Source: JAUIAI01 sp041396685
Lineage (GTDB): Bacteria; Pseudomonadota; Gammaproteobacteria; Burkholderiales; Burkholderiaceae_E
Assembly: GCA_041396685.1 (NCBI GenBank)
Contig: JAWKYD010000023.1
Coordinates: forward strand, 1-64,000
Direction of reading: 5' to 3'
DNA: 64,000 nucleotides
Shown here: positions 50,356-58,165 of the stretch, piece by piece
Position numbering within the stretch: position 1 is the stretch's first letter
Layout of the letters: each line of letters begins with the position of its first letter
Notes under the pieces: model-generated
Told to the model about the DNA's origin: nothing
Seen by the model: only the letters and a program-made list of their open reading frames with translations
Databases searched by the model: none
Made by a program: the position numbers and the translations under genes

Positions 50356-50646
50356 GAATGTCGTACGGAACGATGACCGCGCGTTCGGTGCGACTGGTGC
50401 CCAAGAGTCGGCGTTCGGGCTCGGCCTCACCCGACTCGCCCAGATGCGGCCGGTGACCGCCGCATGAAAGGCAGCGCAACGGCGAGATCGGAAACGAATA
50501 ACCATCGTCGAGCCCAAGGCAAGGTCACGGCAGCAGGACCTTGACGCCGGAGCCAACCCGAAATGCCGGGGCAGTGCAGCGCAGACCCGGAAGGCATCCG
50601 ACCCCCTCCGCAGGCGAATGGGTCATTGCGCATCTGGAGAAGCCCC
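50356..50646. other. Intergenic region upstream of the split kinase
   Basis: No gene recognised. It contains the kinase promoter region. A GGAGA just before 50647 is its ribosome-binding site. Confidence 0.4.
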
Positions 50647-52599
50647 ATGCCCTTGAGTTCAAAGCGCCTCACGTTGCTTTCACAGGCCACGAACGACCCG
50701 TCTGAGCCGTTTCGCCTGCTTGCCGAAAGCATCCCCCAGCTTGTTTGGACGACCCTCCCGGACGGGCGAATCGACTTCGTGAATCGGCGTTGGATCGAGT
50801 ATACGGGCCTGGACGAGGACCAGAGCCGCGGCTGGTCCTGGAAGGAGGCGGTCCATGTGGACGATCGTGCCGAATGTCTGGCCGCATGGATTACCGCGAT
50901 AGACAGTGGCGATGACTACGAGATAGAGGTTCGCCTGCGGCGTCACGACGGCGTATACCGATGGTTCCTTGCCCGCGCAAAGCCGGTCCTCAACGCAGAG
51001 CGGGTGCCGGTTTGCTGGTTTGGTACGTGCACGGATATTCATGCCCAGAAATCGCAATGGGATGAGACCGGCCAACGTTACCAACAGCTCGTCGAGCAGG
51101 GCGAGGCCCAGTCCGGAAGCGTCTGGCGACAGGGACTGAACGTGCGTTCACGCGAAACGCATCTCGAGCAGTTGTGGGCCGATATCGAACGACGGATGGG
51201 GGTCTGCCCGGAATTCTTCAAGCTTGCAGCGCCCGAGCCGGTCATCGCACGGGGACTGTTCGACCTGGCGCAGTTCGCCTACCTGGAAAGCCCGTTGCCG
51301 CCGTTGTTCAAAGAGCGGCTGTTTACCTACTTGTCACGTTTCTGCTCGGTACCGTATTGCCTGAATCGTCACGCGGCATTTCTGTTGGGCGAGGGGCATA
51401 TTGCTGGCGATCCCTCTTCACCCGCAATCTCGGCTGAGGAAGTGGCCGGGCTGATCGAAGAGCCCTATCCCGAACCTGATGCGATCCCCGGGCTTCTGTC
51501 GGAACTGGAGCAAGCGGCCCCCCTCTTCCAGTGGCCGGAACCGGCGTCATCATCGGACAGGCTTGTCCGTGTCGCCTGTGCGGTGGTCTTCCTGCAACTA
51601 GCGAACGCAGAGCGTGCGAGCCGCGCGTTGCGTCGCGTGGTTGGGTCACAGCGGTATGAGCAACTCATGCTGTTGCTGGCGTTTGTCCGCATGGCTCATT
51701 TCTGGACAGCGGTGCATCCCGACCTGACGCTCGAAGACGATGTGGAACGCATACTCGCGGAGAACACGCGGCTGCGCGAATCGTTACGCCAGAGGCGGGC
51801 CGATGCCGAGCGAGCCCTGCTCGGCAAATCATTGCAATCCGAACTCTCGGAACTGCGTGCCTCTGAAGTTGCACGCGAAGTGGTCAGGGAAAGCCAGCAG
51901 CAACTGCAGATGGCCTTGGATGCGGCTAATCTGGGGATCTACTCCTGCGATCCCCGGACGGGCGAAGTGTGGTGGGACCAGCGTATCCGCGGTTGGTGGG
52001 GGATGGATCCGGACGAACCAGTCACCTACCGCACATTCTTCGCCGGCCTGCATCCGGCTGATCTACGCCAGACCGAATCCGCTGTCGAACGTGCCATGGA
52101 TCCCAAAGGCGACGGGCACTACGAATCCGAGTATCGCGTCATCAACCGGAAAACCGGCGACACTCTCTGGATCGCCGCCACCGGTCAAGTGCACTTTGAG
52201 AACGGTCAACCCGCCAGACTTGTCGGCACGTTGCGAGACATCACCGCGCGCAAGATGGCCGATGAACAGCTGGCCTTTTATAAACGTGCCCTCGATGCCG
52301 CGGCCATCGTTGCTGTCACGGATACGTCTGGGATCATCACCGATGTCAATCAGCAATTCTGCGATGTCAGCGGCTATTCCCGCGACGAGTTGATTGGTCA
52401 GAATCATCGCATCATCAATAGCGGCCTGCATCCGAAGGAGTTCTTTCGGAACATGTACCTCACCCTGCGCCGAGGGGACATGTGGCGAGGAGACATTCGC
52501 AACCGACGTAGAGACGGCACGTTCTACTGGGTCGATACGACCGTCATACCGGAGGTCCGGTCCGATGGCCAGCCGCTGCACTATGTTGCGATCCGTTAA
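50647..52599 (+). CDS. Hybrid sensor histidine kinase, N-terminal half (interrupted by TAA)
   Basis: 650 residues up to TAA 52597-52599. Order: PAS (~25-135), a ~230-residue AhpD-like all-helical domain (~155-390), a coiled coil (~395-430), PAS (~435-550) and PAS (~560-650). The helical domain has LWADIERRMGVCPEFFKLAAPEPV, ALFKERLFTYLSRFCSVPYC-like and LNRHAAFLLG segments. It keeps one Cys and the following His of the AhpD-type site. Downstream the same frame continues without break as PAS, kinase and receiver domains (52666-54951), so this is one gene split by a nonsense codon. The reading YVAIR-stop-QITDRKLAEEAL bridges the usual PAS-to-PAS junction R-x-D-I-T-E-R-K. Confidence 0.8.
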   Translation: MPLSSKRLTLLSQATNDPSEPFRLLAESIPQLVWTTLPDGRIDFVNRRWIEYTGLDEDQSRGWSWKEAVHVDDRAECLAAWITAIDSGDDYEIEVRLRRHDGVYRWFLARAKPVLNAERVPVCWFGTCTDIHAQKSQWDETGQRYQQLVEQGEAQSGSVWRQGLNVRSRETHLEQLWADIERRMGVCPEFFKLAAPEPVIARGLFDLAQFAYLESPLPPLFKERLFTYLSRFCSVPYCLNRHAAFLLGEGHIAGDPSSPAISAEEVAGLIEEPYPEPDAIPGLLSELEQAAPLFQWPEPASSSDRLVRVACAVVFLQLANAERASRALRRVVGSQRYEQLMLLLAFVRMAHFWTAVHPDLTLEDDVERILAENTRLRESLRQRRADAERALLGKSLQSELSELRASEVAREVVRESQQQLQMALDAANLGIYSCDPRTGEVWWDQRIRGWWGMDPDEPVTYRTFFAGLHPADLRQTESAVERAMDPKGDGHYESEYRVINRKTGDTLWIAATGQVHFENGQPARLVGTLRDITARKMADEQLAFYKRALDAAAIVAVTDTSGIITDVNQQFCDVSGYSRDELIGQNHRIINSGLHPKEFFRNMYLTLRRGDMWRGDIRNRRRDGTFYWVDTTVIPEVRSDGQPLHYVAIR

Positions 52600-52665
52600 C
52601 AGATCACGGATAGAAAACTGGCTGAAGAGGCCCTGAAAAGGGCCAACGCCCATCTTGAGCTGGCC

Positions 52666-54951
52666 ATGCAGGTCTCGCGTCTCGGTGCCATCGAATTCGA
52701 CTATTCAACGGGATACTGTCAGGTGGACCAGAACGCGGCGCGGCTCTTCGGGCTGGGCGAGTCGGCGTGCGAGGTCACTCGAGAACAGGTTCACGCAACG
52801 TTTCATCCCGACGACCGGCGTGCATTGGACCAGGTGATCGCCAAGACGCTTGACCCGGATGGCGACGGCTACTTTGAGATGGACCACCGCGTGCTCAGCC
52901 CGGCTGATGGCTCGGTTCGCTGGCTTCGCGTCAGGAAACAAGTGGTCTTTGATGAAATCAACGGCAAACGGAAGCCTGCACGGGCGATGCTCGCCGCGAT
53001 AGACGTAACGACCGAGAGAAGCCGGGAAGCGGCCATCCGTCGAAGCGAGCAGCGCTACCGGACACTGGCCGAATCAATGGGCGTGATTGCTTGGGCCTGC
53101 CCGCTAGACGGTCGACACGTCGAACCGCAGCCGGCCTGGATGGAATTCACAGGTCAGACGGCTCAAGAAATGCTCGGCAACGGGTGGACCCAGGCTATAC
53201 ATTCTCATGACGTTGCGGGCGCCGCCGAGAAATGGGTCGATAGCGTCGAGAGTCTTCAACCGTTTGAACACACGCTCCGGGTTCGCCGGTTCGACGGTGA
53301 ATGGCGATGGATGCAGGTTTACGCCGCGGTCATCCGGGATTCCGGCGGGCGGCCGCTCGAGTGGTTCGGCATGCATTCCGATATCACCGCGCAACGGTTG
53401 CAAGAGTCTACGCTGCGCGAGAGCGAAGCATTGCTGAGCGCGGCGCTGGCGGCCGGGCAGATGGGTGTCTGGTCGTGGAATGTCGACGACAATGTCTCGA
53501 TATGGAGCAAGCGCGAGTACGAGCTACTGGGCTTGGAGGTCGGTGACGGCCCCGAGCCTACCGACAGATTCTTTCAGTTGGTGCATCCGCACGATCTCCC
53601 CGCTCTCCAAGACAACATGGAGTCGGCGTTGCGAACAGGTGCCCGATTCGACCATGAGTTTCGGGTCGTTCATTCATCTGGCGAGGTACGTTGGCTGGCG
53701 GGCACGGGGCGGGTCGAGCGGAACGCCTCAGGTCAACCGGTTCGCATGATTGGAATCAATTACGACATCACGAGTCAGCGTGAATCGCGAGCGAAATTGC
53801 AGTCGATGGCGTCTCAGCTTGCCGAGGCTGATCGACGAAAGAACGTATTTCTTGCAACACTCGCCCACGAGTTACGCAATCCGCTCGCACCGATTCGAAC
53901 GGGCCTGGAGTTGCTGAAAGGAGCAGCCGACAACCCTGCGTTGCTCGAAAAAGTGCGTCAGCTAATGGAGCGGCAGACCAATCAGCTCGTTGCCCTGGTG
54001 GACGACCTGCTGGACGTGGCACGCATTACCCAGAACAAATTCGAACTGCGAAAAGCCCGGATCGAACTGGCGTCGGTCGTGGAGGCCGCCGTCGAGGCAT
54101 GCTCCAGCGCAGTGGATCGGGCAGGTCACACGTTGGCGGTCAATACGGCGACGCACCCGGTCGTAATCGATGCTGACCTGAATCGCCTGACCCAGATCGT
54201 TTGCAACCTCTTGAACAACGCCGCCAAGTACACGCCATCCGGCGGGAGTCTGCTGTTGAGCGCATATCAGCAAGGTGCCGATGCGGTCATCACCGTCAGC
54301 GACAACGGGATCGGCATTGCGCCTGATCAGCAGGAGCGAATATTCGAGATGTTTGCTCAAATCGACCATGCTCAAATCACGGGCCACACGGGTCTGGGGG
54401 TGGGCTTGGCACTGGTCAGATCGCTCGTCCAAATGCACGGAGGGAACATCTCGGTGCACAGCGACGGCCCAGACCAGGGCAGCACGTTCACCGTCCGCCT
54501 GCCCGTCTCAGAGCAGCAGTTTCCGACAGAGCAGGCTGCAGTAGATCCAGGCGCCGGGCCCGAGGACACGCCTAGCCTCCGCATTCTGGTCGTCGACGAC
54601 AACGACGATGCCGCTCAGTCGCTCACCATGCTGATCGAGAATCTGGGATACGAAGTCCACACCGCCAGCGACGGTCGGCAAGCCATCATCGCTGCCGCCG
54701 ATCTGCGGCCAGACATCGTGCTGATGGACATCGGCATGCCCGGAATGAATGGCATTGAGGCGGCTCGAGCGATCCGAAACGAGCCATGGGGAAAGAAGCC
54801 GGTATTGATTGCGCTGACCGGCTGGGGGCAAGACAGCGACAGGCAACAGACCGAGGAGGCTGGTTTCGATCAGCACTTCGTGAAGCCAATCGACGCAGCG
54901 GCGTTGACACATCTTCTCGCGAGCCTGAGAGATCGCGTGCAACGCGGGTAA
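52666..54951 (+). CDS. Hybrid sensor histidine kinase, C-terminal half (same frame as 50647-52599)
   Basis: 761 residues from ATG 52666, in the same frame as the preceding half; sequence between the TAA and this ATG is coherent (QITDRKLAEEALKRANAHLELA). Order: three PAS units (~1-380), HisKA with ATLAHELRNPLAP, HATPase with NLLNNAAKYT, DNGIGIAPDQ and GLGVGLALV, and a C-terminal receiver with the phospho-acceptor Asp in VLMDIGMPGMNG. No good ribosome-binding site precedes 52666, so it may not be translated unless by reinitiation or readthrough. The halves add up to a 1434-residue kinase. Confidence 0.75.
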   Translation: MQVSRLGAIEFDYSTGYCQVDQNAARLFGLGESACEVTREQVHATFHPDDRRALDQVIAKTLDPDGDGYFEMDHRVLSPADGSVRWLRVRKQVVFDEINGKRKPARAMLAAIDVTTERSREAAIRRSEQRYRTLAESMGVIAWACPLDGRHVEPQPAWMEFTGQTAQEMLGNGWTQAIHSHDVAGAAEKWVDSVESLQPFEHTLRVRRFDGEWRWMQVYAAVIRDSGGRPLEWFGMHSDITAQRLQESTLRESEALLSAALAAGQMGVWSWNVDDNVSIWSKREYELLGLEVGDGPEPTDRFFQLVHPHDLPALQDNMESALRTGARFDHEFRVVHSSGEVRWLAGTGRVERNASGQPVRMIGINYDITSQRESRAKLQSMASQLAEADRRKNVFLATLAHELRNPLAPIRTGLELLKGAADNPALLEKVRQLMERQTNQLVALVDDLLDVARITQNKFELRKARIELASVVEAAVEACSSAVDRAGHTLAVNTATHPVVIDADLNRLTQIVCNLLNNAAKYTPSGGSLLLSAYQQGADAVITVSDNGIGIAPDQQERIFEMFAQIDHAQITGHTGLGVGLALVRSLVQMHGGNISVHSDGPDQGSTFTVRLPVSEQQFPTEQAAVDPGAGPEDTPSLRILVVDDNDDAAQSLTMLIENLGYEVHTASDGRQAIIAAADLRPDIVLMDIGMPGMNGIEAARAIRNEPWGKKPVLIALTGWGQDSDRQQTEEAGFDQHFVKPIDAAALTHLLASLRDRVQRG

Positions 54952-55022
54952 GGGGTATTCCCCCAGACGCGCGGCTCGAGCGGGCATTGAAGGTTCGGCC
55001 GGAGTTCCTGGTGCTCTGCAGC

Positions 55023-55133
55023 TTAGAACTTGGCTCGGCTCAACCCGATGGGGGTCTGAACCGATGCGGCGCGCATGGCATCGGCCATGTCGTTGGGCAG
55101 CGTAATGCTGAATTGCTGGGTGGTTCGGCGCAT
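55023..55133 (-). pseudogene. Truncated ribbon-helix-helix (ParD/CopG-type) antitoxin gene
   Basis: A start codon at 55133 opens a 36-codon frame. Its first 22 residues, MRRTTQQFSITLPNDMADAM, followed by RAA, match the ribbon-helix-helix N-terminus of ParD/CopG antitoxins. It ends after unrelated sequence (SVQTPIGLSRAKF). The helical C-terminus and any ParE partner are absent. It lies next to the recombinase and is probably a residue of an earlier mobile-element cargo. Confidence 0.55.
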
Positions 55134-55217
55134 GAGACACCTCAAACAGACTGTAGGATTAAATCCGACAAACGCCACGCCAACAGTACAAGCAACGTCT
55201 TTCCAAAAGTGGTCGCT

Positions 55218-55245
55218 ATGCCTGATAACGGACGTTATCAGGCAT
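55218..55245. repeat. 28-bp perfect palindrome upstream of the tyrosine recombinase
   Basis: Arms ATGCCTGATAACG and CGTTATCAGGCAT are perfectly complementary around a two-base centre (GA). It ends one base before the ATG of the recombinase at 55247. Candidates are an autoregulatory operator of the recombinase or a core recombination site, as recombinases bind paired inverted arms. Confidence 0.7.
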
Positions 55246-55246
55246 A

Positions 55247-56245
55247 ATGGACGGTATGAAGAGCGCCATCGTCCCAGCCAACCGAACGAGCCAGATCTCG
55301 AGCTCGGCATCAGCCGCCAGCATTCCAGCGCTCTATGCTCGTGCCGGGGAACGGGCATGCACCCGCTTCATCGAGTTCTTTACCGCCAACATCCGCAATC
55401 CGAACACCCGACGGGCGTACTTCAATGCCACGGCGGCCTTTTCGGACTGGTGTGAACAGGCCGGCATCCTCGATCTCGTCGATGTTGAGCCCGTCCATGT
55501 CGCGGCCTATGTCGAGCAGCTTCAAGCCAGCCTGGCGCCACCTTCGGTCAAGCAGCACCTGGCCGCCATTCGCATGCTCTTCGATTGGCTTGTCGTCGGC
55601 CAGATCATCACGAGCAATCCCGCAAGCTCCGTGCGTGGGCCGAAGCACTCTGTTCGCCAAGGCAAAACCCCTGTCCTGACCGCCGAGGAAGCCCGTACGC
55701 TGCTCGACAGCATCGACGTGAGCAACTTGGTCGGTCTGCGCGACCGCGCCATCATCGCCACGATGACCTACACCTTCGCCCGCGTTGGTGCGCTCACCAA
55801 GATGCTCGGCGAAGACTATTTCGTCCAGGGAAAGCGCGGCTGGGTCCGTCTGCACGAGAAAGGCGGCAAAGAGCATCCCATGCCTTGCCATCACAACCTC
55901 GAGGCCTATCTCGATGCCTACATCGACGCGGCCGAGATCATCGACGATCGGAAGTTGCCGCTCTTTCGCTCGACCCGAGCCAAGACCGGCAAGCTCACCG
56001 AGCGCGGCCTATCCCAGTCCGACATCTATCGGATGCTTCGCCGCCGAGCACTGGCCGCCAGCATCGACACCGAGATCTGCTGCCACACCTTTCGAGCAAC
56101 AGGCATCACCGCCTATCTGAAGAACGGCGGCCAGCTTGAGATCGCCCAGCGCATGGCCAATCATGAATCGGCGCGCACAACCGGTCTTTACGACCGGCGA
56201 AGCGATGATGTTTCGCTCGATGAGGTGGAACGGATTCAAATTTAA
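55247..56245 (+). CDS. Tyrosine recombinase/integrase
   Basis: 332 residues. The SAM-like N-terminal domain covers ~30-125. The catalytic domain has Arg179 (FARVGALTK), a likely Lys205/208 in RLHEKGGKEH, His280-x-x-Arg283 in CHTFRATG, His306 in ANHESARTTG and the nucleophile Tyr315 in GLYDRR. The full R-K-H-R-H-Y set indicates an active enzyme. It probably integrates or excises the element that includes the AT-rich cargo gene and the TraA relaxase. ATG 55247 is used; ATG 55256 is nearly as good. Confidence 0.92.
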   Translation: MDGMKSAIVPANRTSQISSSASAASIPALYARAGERACTRFIEFFTANIRNPNTRRAYFNATAAFSDWCEQAGILDLVDVEPVHVAAYVEQLQASLAPPSVKQHLAAIRMLFDWLVVGQIITSNPASSVRGPKHSVRQGKTPVLTAEEARTLLDSIDVSNLVGLRDRAIIATMTYTFARVGALTKMLGEDYFVQGKRGWVRLHEKGGKEHPMPCHHNLEAYLDAYIDAAEIIDDRKLPLFRSTRAKTGKLTERGLSQSDIYRMLRRRALAASIDTEICCHTFRATGITAYLKNGGQLEIAQRMANHESARTTGLYDRRSDDVSLDEVERIQI

Positions 56246-56291
56246 ACACACTCCATAATCTTTATATTACGACAATACATGAGGAGATATT

Positions 56292-57620
56292 CTAACTCAT
56301 CTTCTTTAGTAGAATTTCCCTGTAAAGCTCGTCCAAATTATCTATGCTCATGGCAAAACGATGCCTCTGCCAGTTGGTGCTATGCGCAATAGATTCCCCA
56401 ACAACCTGGCCAGCGAATTTTCCAAGCACAACCCCTCCCGCAGAAATCATAGCCCCCGCAACAGGGTCGAGCAAGCCTATAAATGGACCGGCCACTCCGC
56501 CCACATACTCGCCCGCTCGGCCACCAATTTTTGTATATTTACTAACAGTTTCAGCATGCATCGCAAGCGCGTTTTCCAAATTGGCGACTGAAAAATCACC
56601 AACCTGACCTGACAAATATCTCTCAATATCGAACAAGGCGCCAGTAAGGGCGTCTCGGACTCTTCCCATATCCGCATCAAGGAGAATATCTAGAAGCGCG
56701 TTTTGCCCAATATTCTCCGGAAGATTGTACGCTCGAATTTTGTTAATTCTATCAACTAGATATTCCATCCGACCGGGTTCATAGTATCGCGACAAATCTT
56801 TACTACTCACATCCGTGCTGAGTGCGGCCTTTAGCTGGTCGTCCATTGGACCCCAGTAAAAATCGCCGCCGATAGCGGCTGTGTATCTAGAAATGTACTG
56901 ATGCTTAGCTGCATGCAGATTTAAATTTAGCTCCAGTAGGCGTCGTGCTCGGCACAGCTCTTCTATATCAGCCACTATTTCAGGATCTTTCGATCTCAGA
57001 TACCCCAGACGCCTACCGAGCGCACCAAACGTTCCATAGAGCTTCTTGTTATCTGGATCATCTTCGATGGAGTAGTATTTTCTAAATTCTTCGGGCTCAG
57101 CACTCCCGGTCGCAATCAAGTCGAAATAGGCCTCGGCCAAATCATTCTCGAAGTCACTGATGGTCTTATTGTAAAGAGAATCCATCCAACCAAAAAAGAC
57201 ATCTGAACGTGCGCCAGCCGAATAGGCAACCTCAAGAATTTTGGCCAGATCATCAGAGCCATCCCAAGCCTCCGGATTTCTCACATATATATTGAATCTT
57301 AGGCGATCATTCTTGCGAAGCTCTAAAAGATCATCAAAGGCAAAACCGAACGCTCTTTCTATGGAGTCCTTTGAACCAGGACGTATATCGATGGTCGTAC
57401 ATCGGGCGCCAAGTAGTAACTGGTCTCTTAGTTTGATCCCTCTACCCAAATTCGAACGAGAAAAGCCTTGGTCATGAAACTCTTTTGGCATGAATTTGTT
57501 GAAATGTTCGAATCCTGCCAACTCACCTGCATCGTCTAGGTCCTTTTTCGCCTGCTCAGCAGAAATCCGTTCTCTTTCAAGAACATCTTTCACTATATTC
57601 TTGGCATTGTTTTTACTCAT
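56292..57620 (-). CDS. AT-rich cargo gene of unknown function
   Basis: 442 residues. Base composition is visibly poorer in GC than anything else in the window, which marks recent acquisition. The N-terminal ~340 residues are hydrophilic and probably helical. The C-terminus has a glycine/alanine-rich hydrophobic stretch (~380-420, GEYVGGVAGPFIGLLDPVAG then ISAGGVVLGKFAGQVVG) that could enter a membrane. I recognise no domain. It is convergent with the recombinase and followed (in the minus direction) by element sequence only. A role as a defence or toxin cargo of the element is possible but unproven. Confidence 0.7.
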   Translation of the reverse strand: MSKNNAKNIVKDVLERERISAEQAKKDLDDAGELAGFEHFNKFMPKEFHDQGFSRSNLGRGIKLRDQLLLGARCTTIDIRPGSKDSIERAFGFAFDDLLELRKNDRLRFNIYVRNPEAWDGSDDLAKILEVAYSAGARSDVFFGWMDSLYNKTISDFENDLAEAYFDLIATGSAEPEEFRKYYSIEDDPDNKKLYGTFGALGRRLGYLRSKDPEIVADIEELCRARRLLELNLNLHAAKHQYISRYTAAIGGDFYWGPMDDQLKAALSTDVSSKDLSRYYEPGRMEYLVDRINKIRAYNLPENIGQNALLDILLDADMGRVRDALTGALFDIERYLSGQVGDFSVANLENALAMHAETVSKYTKIGGRAGEYVGGVAGPFIGLLDPVAGAMISAGGVVLGKFAGQVVGESIAHSTNWQRHRFAMSIDNLDELYREILLKKMS

Positions 57621-57703
57621 CGCCTTGCCTCTGATTTATCTAATAATGAAGTGGGCTCAATTTCCAAGACGCTCGGCACGTCCACAATTCCACCATGCCA
57701 AAA

Positions 57704-58162
57704 CTACCTACCAAACTCCAACACCCCAATCACTCCCGCGGTCACTCCGGCCAGAAAACCCATAACCCCACACGCCAGCAACCACCGGTTCTGTACCTCC
57801 CCCGTCCGAGCCTGATCCACCCAATGCGCAAGCTCGATCTTCTGCTGCTCGAACTCCCGCTTCGCCTGCTCCAGCGCCGACACCGCATTGCGTGTCGCAT
57901 CCGCCCCGGCATACGCAATCCGCTGCCCATGCTCCTCGGGCATCATCGATAACACCGGCCGCCCACCAAGCACCTCGACCTGCTTGGCCAGATGCGCAAT
58001 CACCTGCTTCATCTGCGCCAGATCGACCCCGTAATCCGGCGGCCGATTCGCCTCGATCTGATCGTGTAACGCCGCCACGTCCTTCCGGGTGACCGTCACC
58101 TCAGCTCGCAGTTCATGAAAAGCCGCCGCTGCCGGATCATCCTCGAACTCGTCTCTTTGCAC
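57704..58162 (-). CDS. DUF6118-like membrane-anchored coiled-coil protein
   Basis: 152 residues. Coiled-coil segments dominate the first 120, including VTRKDVAALHDQIEA and ALEQAKREFEQQKIELAHW. One predicted membrane helix near the C-terminus (WLLACGVMGFLAGVTAGVIGVLEF) leaves a short tail. It resembles DUF6118 proteins that often lie beside TraA-type relaxases on plasmids and integrative elements. The start is three bases after the relaxase stop, so the two are co-transcribed. The function may relate to mobilisation but is not known. Confidence 0.7.
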   Translation of the reverse strand: MQRDEFEDDPAAAAFHELRAEVTVTRKDVAALHDQIEANRPPDYGVDLAQMKQVIAHLAKQVEVLGGRPVLSMMPEEHGQRIAYAGADATRNAVSALEQAKREFEQQKIELAHWVDQARTGEVQNRWLLACGVMGFLAGVTAGVIGVLEFGR

Positions 58163-58165
58163 GCC

